The notes below the pieces were generated by a model. The model ran no database searches, was not told the DNA's origin, and saw only the letters and a program-made list of their open reading frames with translations. DNA of 52,530 nt. Origin: Burkholderiaceae bacterium. Lineage in GTDB: Bacteria > Pseudomonadota > Gammaproteobacteria > Burkholderiales > Burkholderiaceae_E. Position 1 is the stretch's first letter, and each line of letters begins with the position of its first letter. A program made the translations under genes and the position numbers. The stretch lies in assembly GCA_023954135.1 (NCBI GenBank), contig JAMLIN010000030.1, positions 1 to 52,530 on the forward strand, given 5' to 3'. Positions 44,890 to 52,530 of the stretch are shown in pieces.

Positions 44890-45157
44890 GCCGCAACACC
44901 CTTGGGCTTGTGCAATGCAGCGTAATCTGCGATAAATTCATATGATTCATCGCGGACATTCGTTGACCTTCCCGCCAAGTGTCTGATCCATGATGAAAAC
45001 CCTTGGCGTGTTGCCTACCGGCGTAGTGGTAGGATTTTTCCGCGATGCATCGCATTGAGGAAAAACGGGTGGATGGGTTTTACGTGCGGTATTCGACACA
45101 CCGAGCGTAGCGCCCACCTCGATAATGAAGGACACGCGTCCCAGGGAGATGGCCTAG
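44890..45157 (+). promoter_or_regulatory. fdxA-phaZ intergenic region with possible phaZ promoter
   Basis: 268 bases, noticeably less GC-rich than the genes. TTGTGC, 17 bases, GATAAA (ending near 44937) is a weak promoter candidate. GGGAG about 10 bases before the phaZ ATG is the likely ribosome site. No structured RNA or open frame was recognised. Confidence 0.35.
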
Positions 45158-46459
45158 ATGCTCTACCACATGCACGAAGCAGGTCGGGCGGTACTGAATC
45201 CGGTTTCGAGTTGGGCGGATTCGATGAGCCAGCTGTACTCGAACCCGTACAGCCCGCTCGCCTACATACCCTTTGCCAAGCGGATGTCCGCCGGCTTCGA
45301 GCTGTTCCACCGGCTCGGCAAGGAGTACGAGAAACCTGCCTTCGGCCTGGCCAGCACCCGGATCGGCAGCGTCGACGTCCCGGTCAACGAGCGGGTCATC
45401 ATCGACAAGCCCTTCTGCAAGCTGATCCGCTTCGAACGCTCGCTGCCCGAGGCGGTGGCAGAGCATGCGAACGATCCGGTGATGCTCGTCTTCGCCCCGC
45501 TCTCCGGCCACCACGCCACCCTGCTGCGCGATACCGTGCGCGCCCTGCTCCCGGACCATGATGTCTACATCACCGACTGGGTCGATGCCCGGATGGTGCC
45601 GCTCAGCGCGGGCAAGTTCGGCCTGGACGACTACGTCGCCTATGCGATCGAGTTCATCCGTCACCTCGGCCCCGACGTCCACCTGATGTCGGTCTGCCAG
45701 CCCACCGTGCCGGTGCTGGCCGCGGTGTCCATCATGTCGACGCTCGGCGACAAGCACCTGCCGCTCACCATGACCATGATGGGCGGGCCGATCGACACCC
45801 GCTACAGCCCGACGGAGGTCAACAACCTCGCGATCCGGCGGCCCTACGAGTGGTTCGAGAACCACCTGATCTACATCGTGCCGGGCAACTATCCGGGCGT
45901 CGGCCGGCGGGTCTATCCGGGATTCCTGCAGCATGCGGGCTTCGTCTCGATGAACCCGGATCGCCACGTCAGCTCGCACTGGGACTACTACAAGCAACTC
46001 GTCCAGGGCGACCTGAGCGATGCCGAATCGCATCGCCGCTTCTACGACGAATACAACGCGGTCCTCGACATGCCCGCGCGCTACTACCTCGACACGATCC
46101 GGACCGTCTTCCAGGAGCATCTCCTGCCGCGCGGACTCTGGGACGTCCACTTCGAGGACCAGACGATCCGGGTCGACCCCGCCGCCATCACCGGCGTGGC
46201 GCTGTTCACCGTCGAGGGAGAGCTCGACGACATCTCGGGCTCCGGCCAGACCCAGGCGGCCCATGATCTCTGCGCCAACATCCCGAAGGCGCACAAGAAG
46301 CACCTGACGGCTGCCGGGGCCGGTCACTACGGCATCTTCAGCGGCCGGCGCTGGCGCGAGCGGATCTATCCCAGGGTCCGCGATTTCGTCGCGGCCCATC
46401 GCCAGCGCATCGGCGCCGAATCGCGCAGGACGCGCCTGACCAGCGTCAAGGCGGCCTGA
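45158..46459 (+). CDS. phaZ: intracellular polyhydroxybutyrate depolymerase PhaZ
   Basis: 433 residues. It matches the PhaZ of Ralstonia-type PHB producers along its length: MLYHMHEAGRAVLNPVSSWA, GKEYEKPAF, LSGHHATLLRDTVR, SVCQPTVPVLAA, MTMMGGPIDTRYSPT, WFENHLIYIVPGNYPG and TVEGELDDISGSGQT, GHYGIFSGRRWR. The nucleophile in this family is a cysteine (Cys180 in SVCQP), with Asp and His in the last two motifs. It mobilises stored PHB in the cytoplasm. No signal peptide. Confidence 0.95.
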   Translation: MLYHMHEAGRAVLNPVSSWADSMSQLYSNPYSPLAYIPFAKRMSAGFELFHRLGKEYEKPAFGLASTRIGSVDVPVNERVIIDKPFCKLIRFERSLPEAVAEHANDPVMLVFAPLSGHHATLLRDTVRALLPDHDVYITDWVDARMVPLSAGKFGLDDYVAYAIEFIRHLGPDVHLMSVCQPTVPVLAAVSIMSTLGDKHLPLTMTMMGGPIDTRYSPTEVNNLAIRRPYEWFENHLIYIVPGNYPGVGRRVYPGFLQHAGFVSMNPDRHVSSHWDYYKQLVQGDLSDAESHRRFYDEYNAVLDMPARYYLDTIRTVFQEHLLPRGLWDVHFEDQTIRVDPAAITGVALFTVEGELDDISGSGQTQAAHDLCANIPKAHKKHLTAAGAGHYGIFSGRRWRERIYPRVRDFVAAHRQRIGAESRRTRLTSVKAA

Positions 46460-46475
46460 GAAGCATCGCAGGGGC

Positions 46476-46492
46476 GGGGGCCGACGGCCCCC
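46476..46492. terminator. GC-rich hairpin after phaZ
   Basis: GGGGGCC-GAC-GGCCCCC, a 7-bp perfect stem 17 bases after the phaZ stop. It lacks a U-run (CCTGCCC follows), so its efficiency as an intrinsic terminator is doubtful. Confidence 0.45.
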
Positions 46493-46506
46493 TGCCCGCC
46501 CCCGCC

Positions 46507-46512
46507 TACAAT
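46507..46512 (+). promoter_or_regulatory. -10-like box just upstream of rsxB
   Basis: TACAAT ends 7 bases before the GTG start of rsxB and the intervening bases (AGCGGGC) contain no Shine-Dalgarno. This suggests a transcript starting at or near the start codon. Confidence 0.4.
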
Positions 46513-46519
46513 AGCGGGC

Positions 46520-47209
46520 GTGACCGCGAGCATCGACAGCGAGATCGACCGGATCGATTCGCTCCTGCCCCAGACCCAGTGTACCCAGTGCGGCTTCACT
46601 GGCTGCCGGCCCTATGCCGAGGCGATCGTCCGTGACGCGGCCCCGATCAATCGCTGTCCGCCCGGCGGCGCCAGGGGCATCGCACGGCTCGCCGCCGCGC
46701 TCGGGCGCGAGCCGCTCGCGCTGGACCCGACGTGCGGAAGCGAAGGGCCGAGGATGCTCGCGCGCATCGTCGCCGCCGACTGCATCGGCTGCACCAAGTG
46801 CATCCAGGCCTGCCCCGTCGACGCGATCATCGGCGTCGGAAAGCGGATGCACACAGTGCTGCCGTCGCTGTGCACCGGCTGCGAGCTCTGCGTGCCACCC
46901 TGCCCGACCGACTGCATCCTGATCGAACCGGCGTCTTCCCTGCCACCGTGGTCCGATGCCGACGCGCAGGCGGCACGCCGGCGCTTCGAGGCACGGCGCG
47001 CGCGCCTGGTTCGCGAACGCGAGGACAACGATCGCCGGCTGGCCGGCAAGGTCGCCGACAAGCTGGCGCATGCGCGCGCGGCCGTCCGCGAGCATGCCGG
47101 CGACGATCCGGACTCGATCGCCGCCCGCCGCCGCCAAGCGGCGATCGAGGCGGCCATGCGGCGCGCCCGCGAGCGGCTGGCGGCGCGTGGCGGCGGGCCG
47201 GGCCGATGA
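46520..47209 (+). CDS. rsxB: RnfB/RsxB-family iron-sulfur electron transport protein (GTG start)
   Basis: 229 residues. N-terminal 4Fe-4S (Fes) domain with [20 protein letters not shown] and the fourth cysteine in NRCPPGG, followed by a two-cluster ferredoxin domain ([17 protein letters not shown] and [17 protein letters not shown]) and an Arg/Ala-rich helical tail. It lacks the N-terminal membrane helix of RnfB and no other rnf genes are adjacent, as in many Betaproteobacteria where this gene pairs with nth. Likely a soluble electron carrier; partner unknown. The stop overlaps the nth ATG. Confidence 0.9.
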   Translation: MTASIDSEIDRIDSLLPQTQCTQCGFTGCRPYAEAIVRDAAPINRCPPGGARGIARLAAALGREPLALDPTCGSEGPRMLARIVAADCIGCTKCIQACPVDAIIGVGKRMHTVLPSLCTGCELCVPPCPTDCILIEPASSLPPWSDADAQAARRRFEARRARLVREREDNDRRLAGKVADKLAHARAAVREHAGDDPDSIAARRRQAAIEAAMRRARERLAARGGGPGR

Positions 47210-47853
47210 ACCCGCGAACCCGCCGCGAGTTCTTCGCGCGCCTTGCCGAGCTCGATCCGGATCCGAAGACGGAGCTGGTGTACGGCTCGCCGTTCGAGCT
47301 GCTGGTGGCCGTCCTGCTGTCGGCGCAGGCCACCGATCGCAGCGTCAACGAGGCGACCCCGGCGCTGTTCGCGGCCGCCCCGACCCCGGCGGCGATGCTC
47401 GCGCTCGGCGAGGACGGCATTGCCGGCTACATCCGGCGCATCGGCCTGTACCGCAGCAAGGCAAGGCATCTGGCCCGTACCTGCGCGATCCTGGTCGAAC
47501 AGCATGGCGGCGAAGTGCCCCGCGACCGCGAGGCGCTCGAGGCCCTGCCAGGCGTGGGTCGCAAGACCGCCAACGTCATCCTCAACGTCGCCTTCGGCGA
47601 ACCGACGATCGCCGTCGACACCCACATCTTCCGGGTCGCCAACCGGACCGGCATGGCGCCCGGCAAGACGCCCGCCGCGGTCGAGCGCGCCCTGCTCGCG
47701 CGGGTGCCGCGGGAATACATGCTCCATGCGCACCACTGGCTGATCCTGCTGGGGCGCTACATATGCAAGGCACGCAAGCCCGAGTGCTGGCGCTGCCCGG
47801 TCGCCGTGGTATGCGACCATCGGCCCAAGACGGCCGCCCCGGAGGCTCGCTGA
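47206..47853 (+). CDS. nth: endonuclease III
   Basis: 215 residues. DNA glycosylase/AP lyase removing oxidised pyrimidines. It has [19 protein letters not shown], the helix-hairpin-helix with catalytic Lys [14 protein letters not shown], catalytic Asp in [13 protein letters not shown] and the C-terminal [4Fe-4S] ligands [17 protein letters not shown]. Overlaps rsxB by 4 bases; the iron-sulfur neighbour may help redox-tune or build its cluster (inference). Confidence 0.97.
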   Translation: MNPRTRREFFARLAELDPDPKTELVYGSPFELLVAVLLSAQATDRSVNEATPALFAAAPTPAAMLALGEDGIAGYIRRIGLYRSKARHLARTCAILVEQHGGEVPRDREALEALPGVGRKTANVILNVAFGEPTIAVDTHIFRVANRTGMAPGKTPAAVERALLARVPREYMLHAHHWLILLGRYICKARKPECWRCPVAVVCDHRPKTAAPEAR

Positions 47854-48284
47854 TGTTCGATCCCTCCCGTCAGGATGTACGCCGCTTCTTCTGCGACCTG
47901 TGGCGCAGGCATCGCGAGGGCCTGCCACTGACGCCTCTCGAGACCATCGCGCTCGAGCGCGTCCTCGCCCATCCCGAATACCACGACGACCTCGCCGACG
48001 AGGAAGCGGCGCTGGCCGCCGAATACCCCGTCGAGGCCGGGCGCGGCAACCCTTTCCTGCATCTCTCGATGCACCTGGCGATCGCCGAGCAGCTGTCGAT
48101 CGACCAGCCGCCGGGCCTGCGGGCCGCCCACGCCCGCCTCGCGCAGCGCCTCGATTCGACCCACGAGGCCGACCACCAGGTCATGGAATGCCTCGGCGAG
48201 GTCATCTGGCGCGCCCAGCGCGACAACGCCCCACCCGACGGGCACGCCTACCTCGAATGCGTGGAGCGGCGCGCCAGGGGCTGA
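47853..48284 (+). CDS. DUF1841 family protein
   Basis: 143 residues. It opens [19 protein letters not shown] and contains PLTPLETIALERVLAHPEYHDDL, NPFLHLSMHLAIAEQLSIDQP and HEADHQVMECLGEVIWRAQR, the DUF1841 pattern. The spaced His/Glu/Asp residues (HLSMHLAI, HEADHQVMEC) suggest a helical metal-binding protein, but function is unknown. GGAGG precedes the ATG, which shares a base with the nth stop. Conserved neighbour of nth in Betaproteobacteria. Confidence 0.88.
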   Translation: MFDPSRQDVRRFFCDLWRRHREGLPLTPLETIALERVLAHPEYHDDLADEEAALAAEYPVEAGRGNPFLHLSMHLAIAEQLSIDQPPGLRAAHARLAQRLDSTHEADHQVMECLGEVIWRAQRDNAPPDGHAYLECVERRARG

Positions 48285-48315
48285 AGTGGCTTCGGGCGGC
48301 CGGGCGCCACCGATG
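48285..48315 (+). repeat. dispersed 31-nt GC-rich repeat (copy 2)
   Basis: AGTGGCTTCGGG...CGCCACCGATG matches 12981-13011 at 29 of 31 positions. Outer arms AGTGGC/GCCACC can pair. It follows the DUF1841 stop directly; a CCCCCATGGGGG palindrome lies 11 bases further on. Confidence 0.65.
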
Positions 48316-48388
48316 AACCGCGCTGCCCCCATGGGGGTGTACACTTCGCTCCCGTCGGGCCCGCCTGCCACGAGACCATCACATAGCC

Positions 48389-49024
48389 ATGCTAGGTCGC
48401 TTCATGCCCCGGGAGGGGCAATTCTTCGAACTCTTCAATCGGCATTGCGGCTATGTCGTCGAAGGCAGCGTCAGCCTGCAGCGGCTGATGAGCGAATACG
48501 ACGATCTCGATACCCGCAAGCACCTGCTCCTCGAGATCGATCGCGTCGAGAAATCCGCGGACCGGGTCACGGACGAGACGATCTCGCTGCTGCACCGGAC
48601 CTTCATCACGCCCTTCGACCGGGAAGTGATCCATGCCCTGATCTCCCGCCTGGACGACATCCTCGACATGATCCAGGACGTGGCCGAATCGGCCACGCTC
48701 TACGACCTGCAGCGAACCACCGCCGAGACGCGCCAGCTCGCCGAGCTGACCCAGATGGGCTGCGAGCGGGTCGCCAGCGCCGTCGGCATGCTCGACAACA
48801 TGGACAACGCCAGCGCCATCCTGCGGCTGTGCCAGGAGATCGACCAGATCGAATCGGATGCCGACCGGGTCATGCGCTCGGCCATGTCGCGGCTGTTTCG
48901 CGAGGAATCCGACGTACGTCAACTGATCAAGCTCAAGGCGGTATACGAGCTGCTCGAGTCGGTCACCGACCGATGCGAGGATGTCGCCAAGCTGATCGAG
49001 GGCGTCGTCCTCGAGAACGCCTGA
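48389..49024 (+). CDS. DUF47 (PhoU-like) regulator of phosphate transport
   Basis: 211 residues, all helical with PhoU-like E/DxxxD metal-binding heptads: KHLLLEIDRVEKSADRVTDETI, ITPFDREVIHALISRLDDILDMIQDVAE and EIDQIESDADRVM, RCEDVAKLIEGVVLENA. DUF47 proteins accompany Pit transporters and are thought to modulate them. It lies 10 bases upstream of pit. Confidence 0.92.
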   Translation: MLGRFMPREGQFFELFNRHCGYVVEGSVSLQRLMSEYDDLDTRKHLLLEIDRVEKSADRVTDETISLLHRTFITPFDREVIHALISRLDDILDMIQDVAESATLYDLQRTTAETRQLAELTQMGCERVASAVGMLDNMDNASAILRLCQEIDQIESDADRVMRSAMSRLFREESDVRQLIKLKAVYELLESVTDRCEDVAKLIEGVVLENA

Positions 49025-49034
49025 GCCGGGGCCG

Positions 49035-50036
49035 ATGGAGACTGCTGCCATCGGTCTGTCGACGCTGGTCCTGCTGGTCGCGCTGGCACTGGCCTTCGAT
49101 TTCCTCAACGGCTTCCACGATGCCGCGAACTCGATCGCGACCATCGTCTCGACCCGGGTCCTGAAACCGCATCACGCCGTCGTCTGGGCGGCGAGCTTCA
49201 ACTTCGCGGCGGTCATGATCTTCGAGATGCACGTCGCGACCACCATCGGCAAGGGCATCGTCGAGCCCTCGGTGATCGATGCCTACACCATCTTCGGCGC
49301 GCTGATCGGCGCGATCGTCTGGAACCTGCTCACCTGGTGGTACGGCATTCCGTCGAGCTCCTCGCACGCCCTGGTCGGGGGCCTGGTCGGCGCCACCCTG
49401 GTCGCCCATGGCCCCGGCGCGGTCATCGGCAGCGGGATAGGCATCATCGTGATCTTCATCCTGGTGGCGCCCACGCTGGGCTTCGTGATCGGCTCGGTGC
49501 TGATGCTGATCGCCTCGCGGGCCTCGTTCCGGGCCCATCCGATGAAGGCGGACAAGCTGTTTCGCATCCTGCAGCTGGCTTCATCGGCCCTCTACAGCCT
49601 CGGCCATGGCAGCAACGATGCCCAGAAGACCATGGGCGTGATCTGGCTGATCCTGATCGCCGGCGGCCGGCCGGCGAGCGACCCGATCCCGTTCTGGGTC
49701 ATCATCTCCTGTTACGCCGCGCTCTCCATCGGCACCCTGCTGGGCGGCTGGCGGATCGTGCGCACGATGGGACAGCGGCTCACCAGGCTGCGTCCCATCG
49801 GCGGATGCTGCGCCGAGACCGGCGGGGCGATCACCCTGTTCCTGTCCTCGGGCTTCGGCATCCCCGTCTCGACGACCCATACCATCACCGGCGCGATCGT
49901 GGGGGTCGGCTCGACGGCCCTCCAGAAGGTTCGCTGGGGCCTGGCGAGGCACATCGTCTGGGCCTGGATCGTCACGATCCCCGCCGCGGCCGCCGTCGCC
50001 GCGGTCGCCTGGTGGCTCGGGCGCTTCATCCTCTGA
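49035..50036 (+). CDS. pit: low-affinity inorganic phosphate transporter (Pit family)
   Basis: 333 residues with about ten membrane helices. The two inverted PHO4 signature repeats are visible: FLNGFHDAANSIATIVSTR near the N-terminus and SLGHGSNDAQKTMGVIWL in the second half, plus SSHALVGGLVGA and SGFGIPVSTTHTITGAIVGVG. It imports phosphate (as metal-phosphate) driven by protons. Operon with the DUF47 gene. Confidence 0.94.
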   Translation: METAAIGLSTLVLLVALALAFDFLNGFHDAANSIATIVSTRVLKPHHAVVWAASFNFAAVMIFEMHVATTIGKGIVEPSVIDAYTIFGALIGAIVWNLLTWWYGIPSSSSHALVGGLVGATLVAHGPGAVIGSGIGIIVIFILVAPTLGFVIGSVLMLIASRASFRAHPMKADKLFRILQLASSALYSLGHGSNDAQKTMGVIWLILIAGGRPASDPIPFWVIISCYAALSIGTLLGGWRIVRTMGQRLTRLRPIGGCCAETGGAITLFLSSGFGIPVSTTHTITGAIVGVGSTALQKVRWGLARHIVWAWIVTIPAAAAVAAVAWWLGRFIL

Positions 50037-50058
50037 GAAGGGGCACGAAGCCCGCGCC

Positions 50059-50739
50059 ATGGAGGAGGAGATCTGGATCGAGTTGCCGCCGATCAATCCG
50101 GATGCGCCCCGACGGCTGATCGTCTTCCTGCATGAGCATGGTTCGGATGCCGGGCGCTTCGCTCCGGTCGGCGTGGCCTGGCAGCTGAAGTTCCCCGGAG
50201 CGGTCGGCGCGCTGATCAACGCCGGCGAGCATGCGCCCGGCAAGGGTCGCCGGTGGTTCGCCGCCAGGCCGCTCGAGGGACGCGCGGACCGGATCGCGGC
50301 CGCCGTCGCGGATTTCCGCGAACGGCTCGCGGCGCTGCAGGACGAACAGCGGATCGGCGGCATGCGCACCATGCTGGTCGGCTTCGGCCAGGGCGCCACG
50401 GTCGCGCTGGAGGCGATCCGGGGCGGGCAATCCCCCGCCTCCATCGTGGTCGCCTATGCCGCCCGGCTCGGCCGCCCCGTCCGCCCGGGCGAGCGGATCG
50501 ACGCGGCGATCCACCTCGTGCACGGCACCCACGACACCCTGGTGCCGCTTGCGTACGCCCGGCAGGCGCAGCGCGGCCTCGCCGCCGCCGGCGCGCTGGT
50601 GACGCTCGACATACTCGCCGATGGCGTACACTCGATCGATCAGGAAATGGTCAATCTCGGGACCCGGCGGGCCATGCAGTCGGTATTCCGGAACCGCCAT
50701 CGCGCCCCGGGGCCGGGCGGCCCGTCCAGCCTCCACTGA
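50059..50739 (+). CDS. phospholipase/carboxylesterase-like alpha/beta-hydrolase lacking the nucleophilic serine
   Basis: 226 residues. It has the fold and length of YpfH-like esterases: RRLIVFLHEHGSDAGRFAPVG, MLVGFGQGATVALEAI, HLVHGTHDTLVPL and DGVHSIDQEM. In active relatives the nucleophile elbow is GFSQG; here residue 110 is Gly (GGC, 50386-50388), one base from Ser (AGC). The other triad residues, Asp159 and His191, are kept. It may be a pseudoenzyme with a binding role, or have a sequence error at that base. Twenty-two bases after pit. Confidence 0.8.
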   Translation: MEEEIWIELPPINPDAPRRLIVFLHEHGSDAGRFAPVGVAWQLKFPGAVGALINAGEHAPGKGRRWFAARPLEGRADRIAAAVADFRERLAALQDEQRIGGMRTMLVGFGQGATVALEAIRGGQSPASIVVAYAARLGRPVRPGERIDAAIHLVHGTHDTLVPLAYARQAQRGLAAAGALVTLDILADGVHSIDQEMVNLGTRRAMQSVFRNRHRAPGPGGPSSLH

Positions 50740-50817
50740 GGCTGCGCAGCCCCTGATTCCTTCCACCGGACATCGTTCATCGCGCCGCCATGGCGCCAGT
50801 ACATCCAGGAGCAGACC

Positions 50818-52002
<1,185 letters not shown>

Positions 52003-52102
52003 GGCGCAAGGGGTAGCCACCCCGTTGGTTCGCGGGGCGCCGCGTCAGGCGGCCGTCGTCGCTGGCTCATCCGGGGCGGTCGATGCTGACGCATCGACTT
52101 CG

Positions 52103-52246
52103 CTGCGGTGCTCGCCCGGACGGCCCCGCGGCCAACTCGCTGCGCGCCCCTTCGGTGCGCTGCGCTCAGACAGGGGCCGCGAGCATGAAGACGAAGCGCG
52201 AGCTATCGCTCGCGCGGGCCGCCCGTGCTGCGCTCCTCGCCGCCCC
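52103..52246 (+). repeat. left arm of large imperfect inverted repeat
   Basis: Begins CTGCGGTGCTCGCCCG and ends GCTGCGCTCCTCGCCGCCCC. Its reverse complement recurs at 52375-52522 with by-eye identity of roughly three quarters, including CTCAGACA and GCGAGCATGA blocks in the same order. Confidence 0.7.
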
Positions 52247-52374
52247 GGAAAATCGCCCGCGCCGCCGGCCGCCTGCCGCGGCGTGGCTACGTCCCCGGCC
52301 TGCGCGATACGCACGCTCGCGCACCACAGGCGCTTCATCGAAGGCGGCTGCGCCCGGGCTGCGCAGCGCCTTGC

Positions 52375-52522
52375 GGGGCGCCGAGGAGCGCAGCCCGCCC
52401 GGCCGCGCGCAAGCGCAGCTTGCGCGCCTCCACCTCATGCTCGCATCGCAATGTCTGAGCGAAGCGAGCCCGAAGGGTGAGCGCAGCGAGTTCGATGCGG
52501 GCCGGACGGGCGAGCACCGCAG
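52375..52522 (-). repeat. right arm of large imperfect inverted repeat
   Basis: Reverse-complement partner of 52103-52246, separated by a 128-base spacer. The outermost 16 bases (CGGGCGAGCACCGCAG at 52507-52522) pair perfectly with the left end, and 19 of 20 bases pair at the inner end (52375-52394). The repeat may continue beyond the window edge. Confidence 0.7.
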
Positions 52523-52530
52523 GGCAGTCG

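Larger units (their letters stand above)
52003..52530. other. non-coding region after bktB
   Basis: 528 bases with no convincing gene. Open frames occur on both strands but are rich in Arg/Ala/Pro without recognisable domains. Most of it is occupied by the two arms of a large inverted repeat; short motifs such as GAGCGAAGCGAG and GAGCGCAGCGAG recur. Confidence 0.7.

Noticed and set aside
52045-52517. Small open frames on both strands after bktB
   Set aside because: They lie in the inverted-repeat arms, have Arg/Ala/Pro-biased translations, no ribosome sites and no recognisable domains.

Overview
The window is very GC-rich, densely coding bacterial chromosome. Gene content and order (tex / clpB / moaE-moaD / moeA-mobB / thrC-hom-alaC; dnaB / rplI-rpsR-priB-rpsF; rsxB-nth-DUF1841; bktB, phaZ and PHA-granule genes) point to a betaproteobacterium, most likely Burkholderiales. 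This rests on family recognition and synteny, not on a database search. Nearly everything is core metabolism. I saw no prophage, insertion sequence, CRISPR array, tRNA or rRNA.

Layout. Positions 1-11870 are one long minus-strand block. In transcription order it is alaC, hom, thrC, mobB, moeA, hicA-hicB, moaD, moaE, an EamA transporter, clpB, a small secreted protein and the start of tex. It makes threonine/alanine precursors and molybdenum cofactor, and ends in a heat-shock disaggregase that has its own sigma-32 promoter. The hicAB toxin-antitoxin pair is less GC-rich and interrupts the cofactor genes. Positions 12020-14697 (+) hold an Mth938-like protein, a Bcp peroxiredoxin and a PIN-PhoH ATPase. 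Positions 14731-19232 hold dnaB, a ferric-reductase-like flavocytochrome and the rpsF-priB-rpsR-rplI operon, with a clear sigma-70 promoter and a bidirectional terminator.

Positions 19419-22740 hold a lipase-like hydrolase, a methyltransferase and a periplasmic sulfite dehydrogenase with its cytochrome c (sorAB) behind a palindromic operator-like site. The sulfite dehydrogenase is a likely user of the molybdenum cofactor made by the first block. Positions 22759-31504 (-) encode RecC, RecB and RecD in one overlapping operon. Positions 31674-37500 contain small membrane and cytosolic proteins, an acyl-CoA-binding protein, a NhaD-like antiporter, a PHA-granule-associated protein, pncB and a DUF2868 membrane protein that runs into a DUF3482 GTPase.

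Positions 38953-44327 (-) are a branched-chain-amino-acid-type ABC operon with its two permeases fused in one chain, followed by a TetR regulator. A 9-2-9 palindrome lies upstream of the first gene. Positions 44566-52002 (+) carry fdxA, phaZ, rsxB-nth-DUF1841, a DUF47-Pit phosphate pair, an esterase-fold protein lacking its nucleophilic serine, and bktB. The last 528 bases are non-coding and contain a large imperfect inverted repeat.

I found no convincing undescribed multi-gene system. The signals most worth checking are a 40-nt stem-loop repeat found in two intergenic regions of the same gene block, the operator palindromes at sorAB and the liv-type operon, the fused permease, the serine-less esterase homologue, the large terminal inverted repeat, and several genes with -10-like boxes so close to the start codon that leaderless transcripts are likely.
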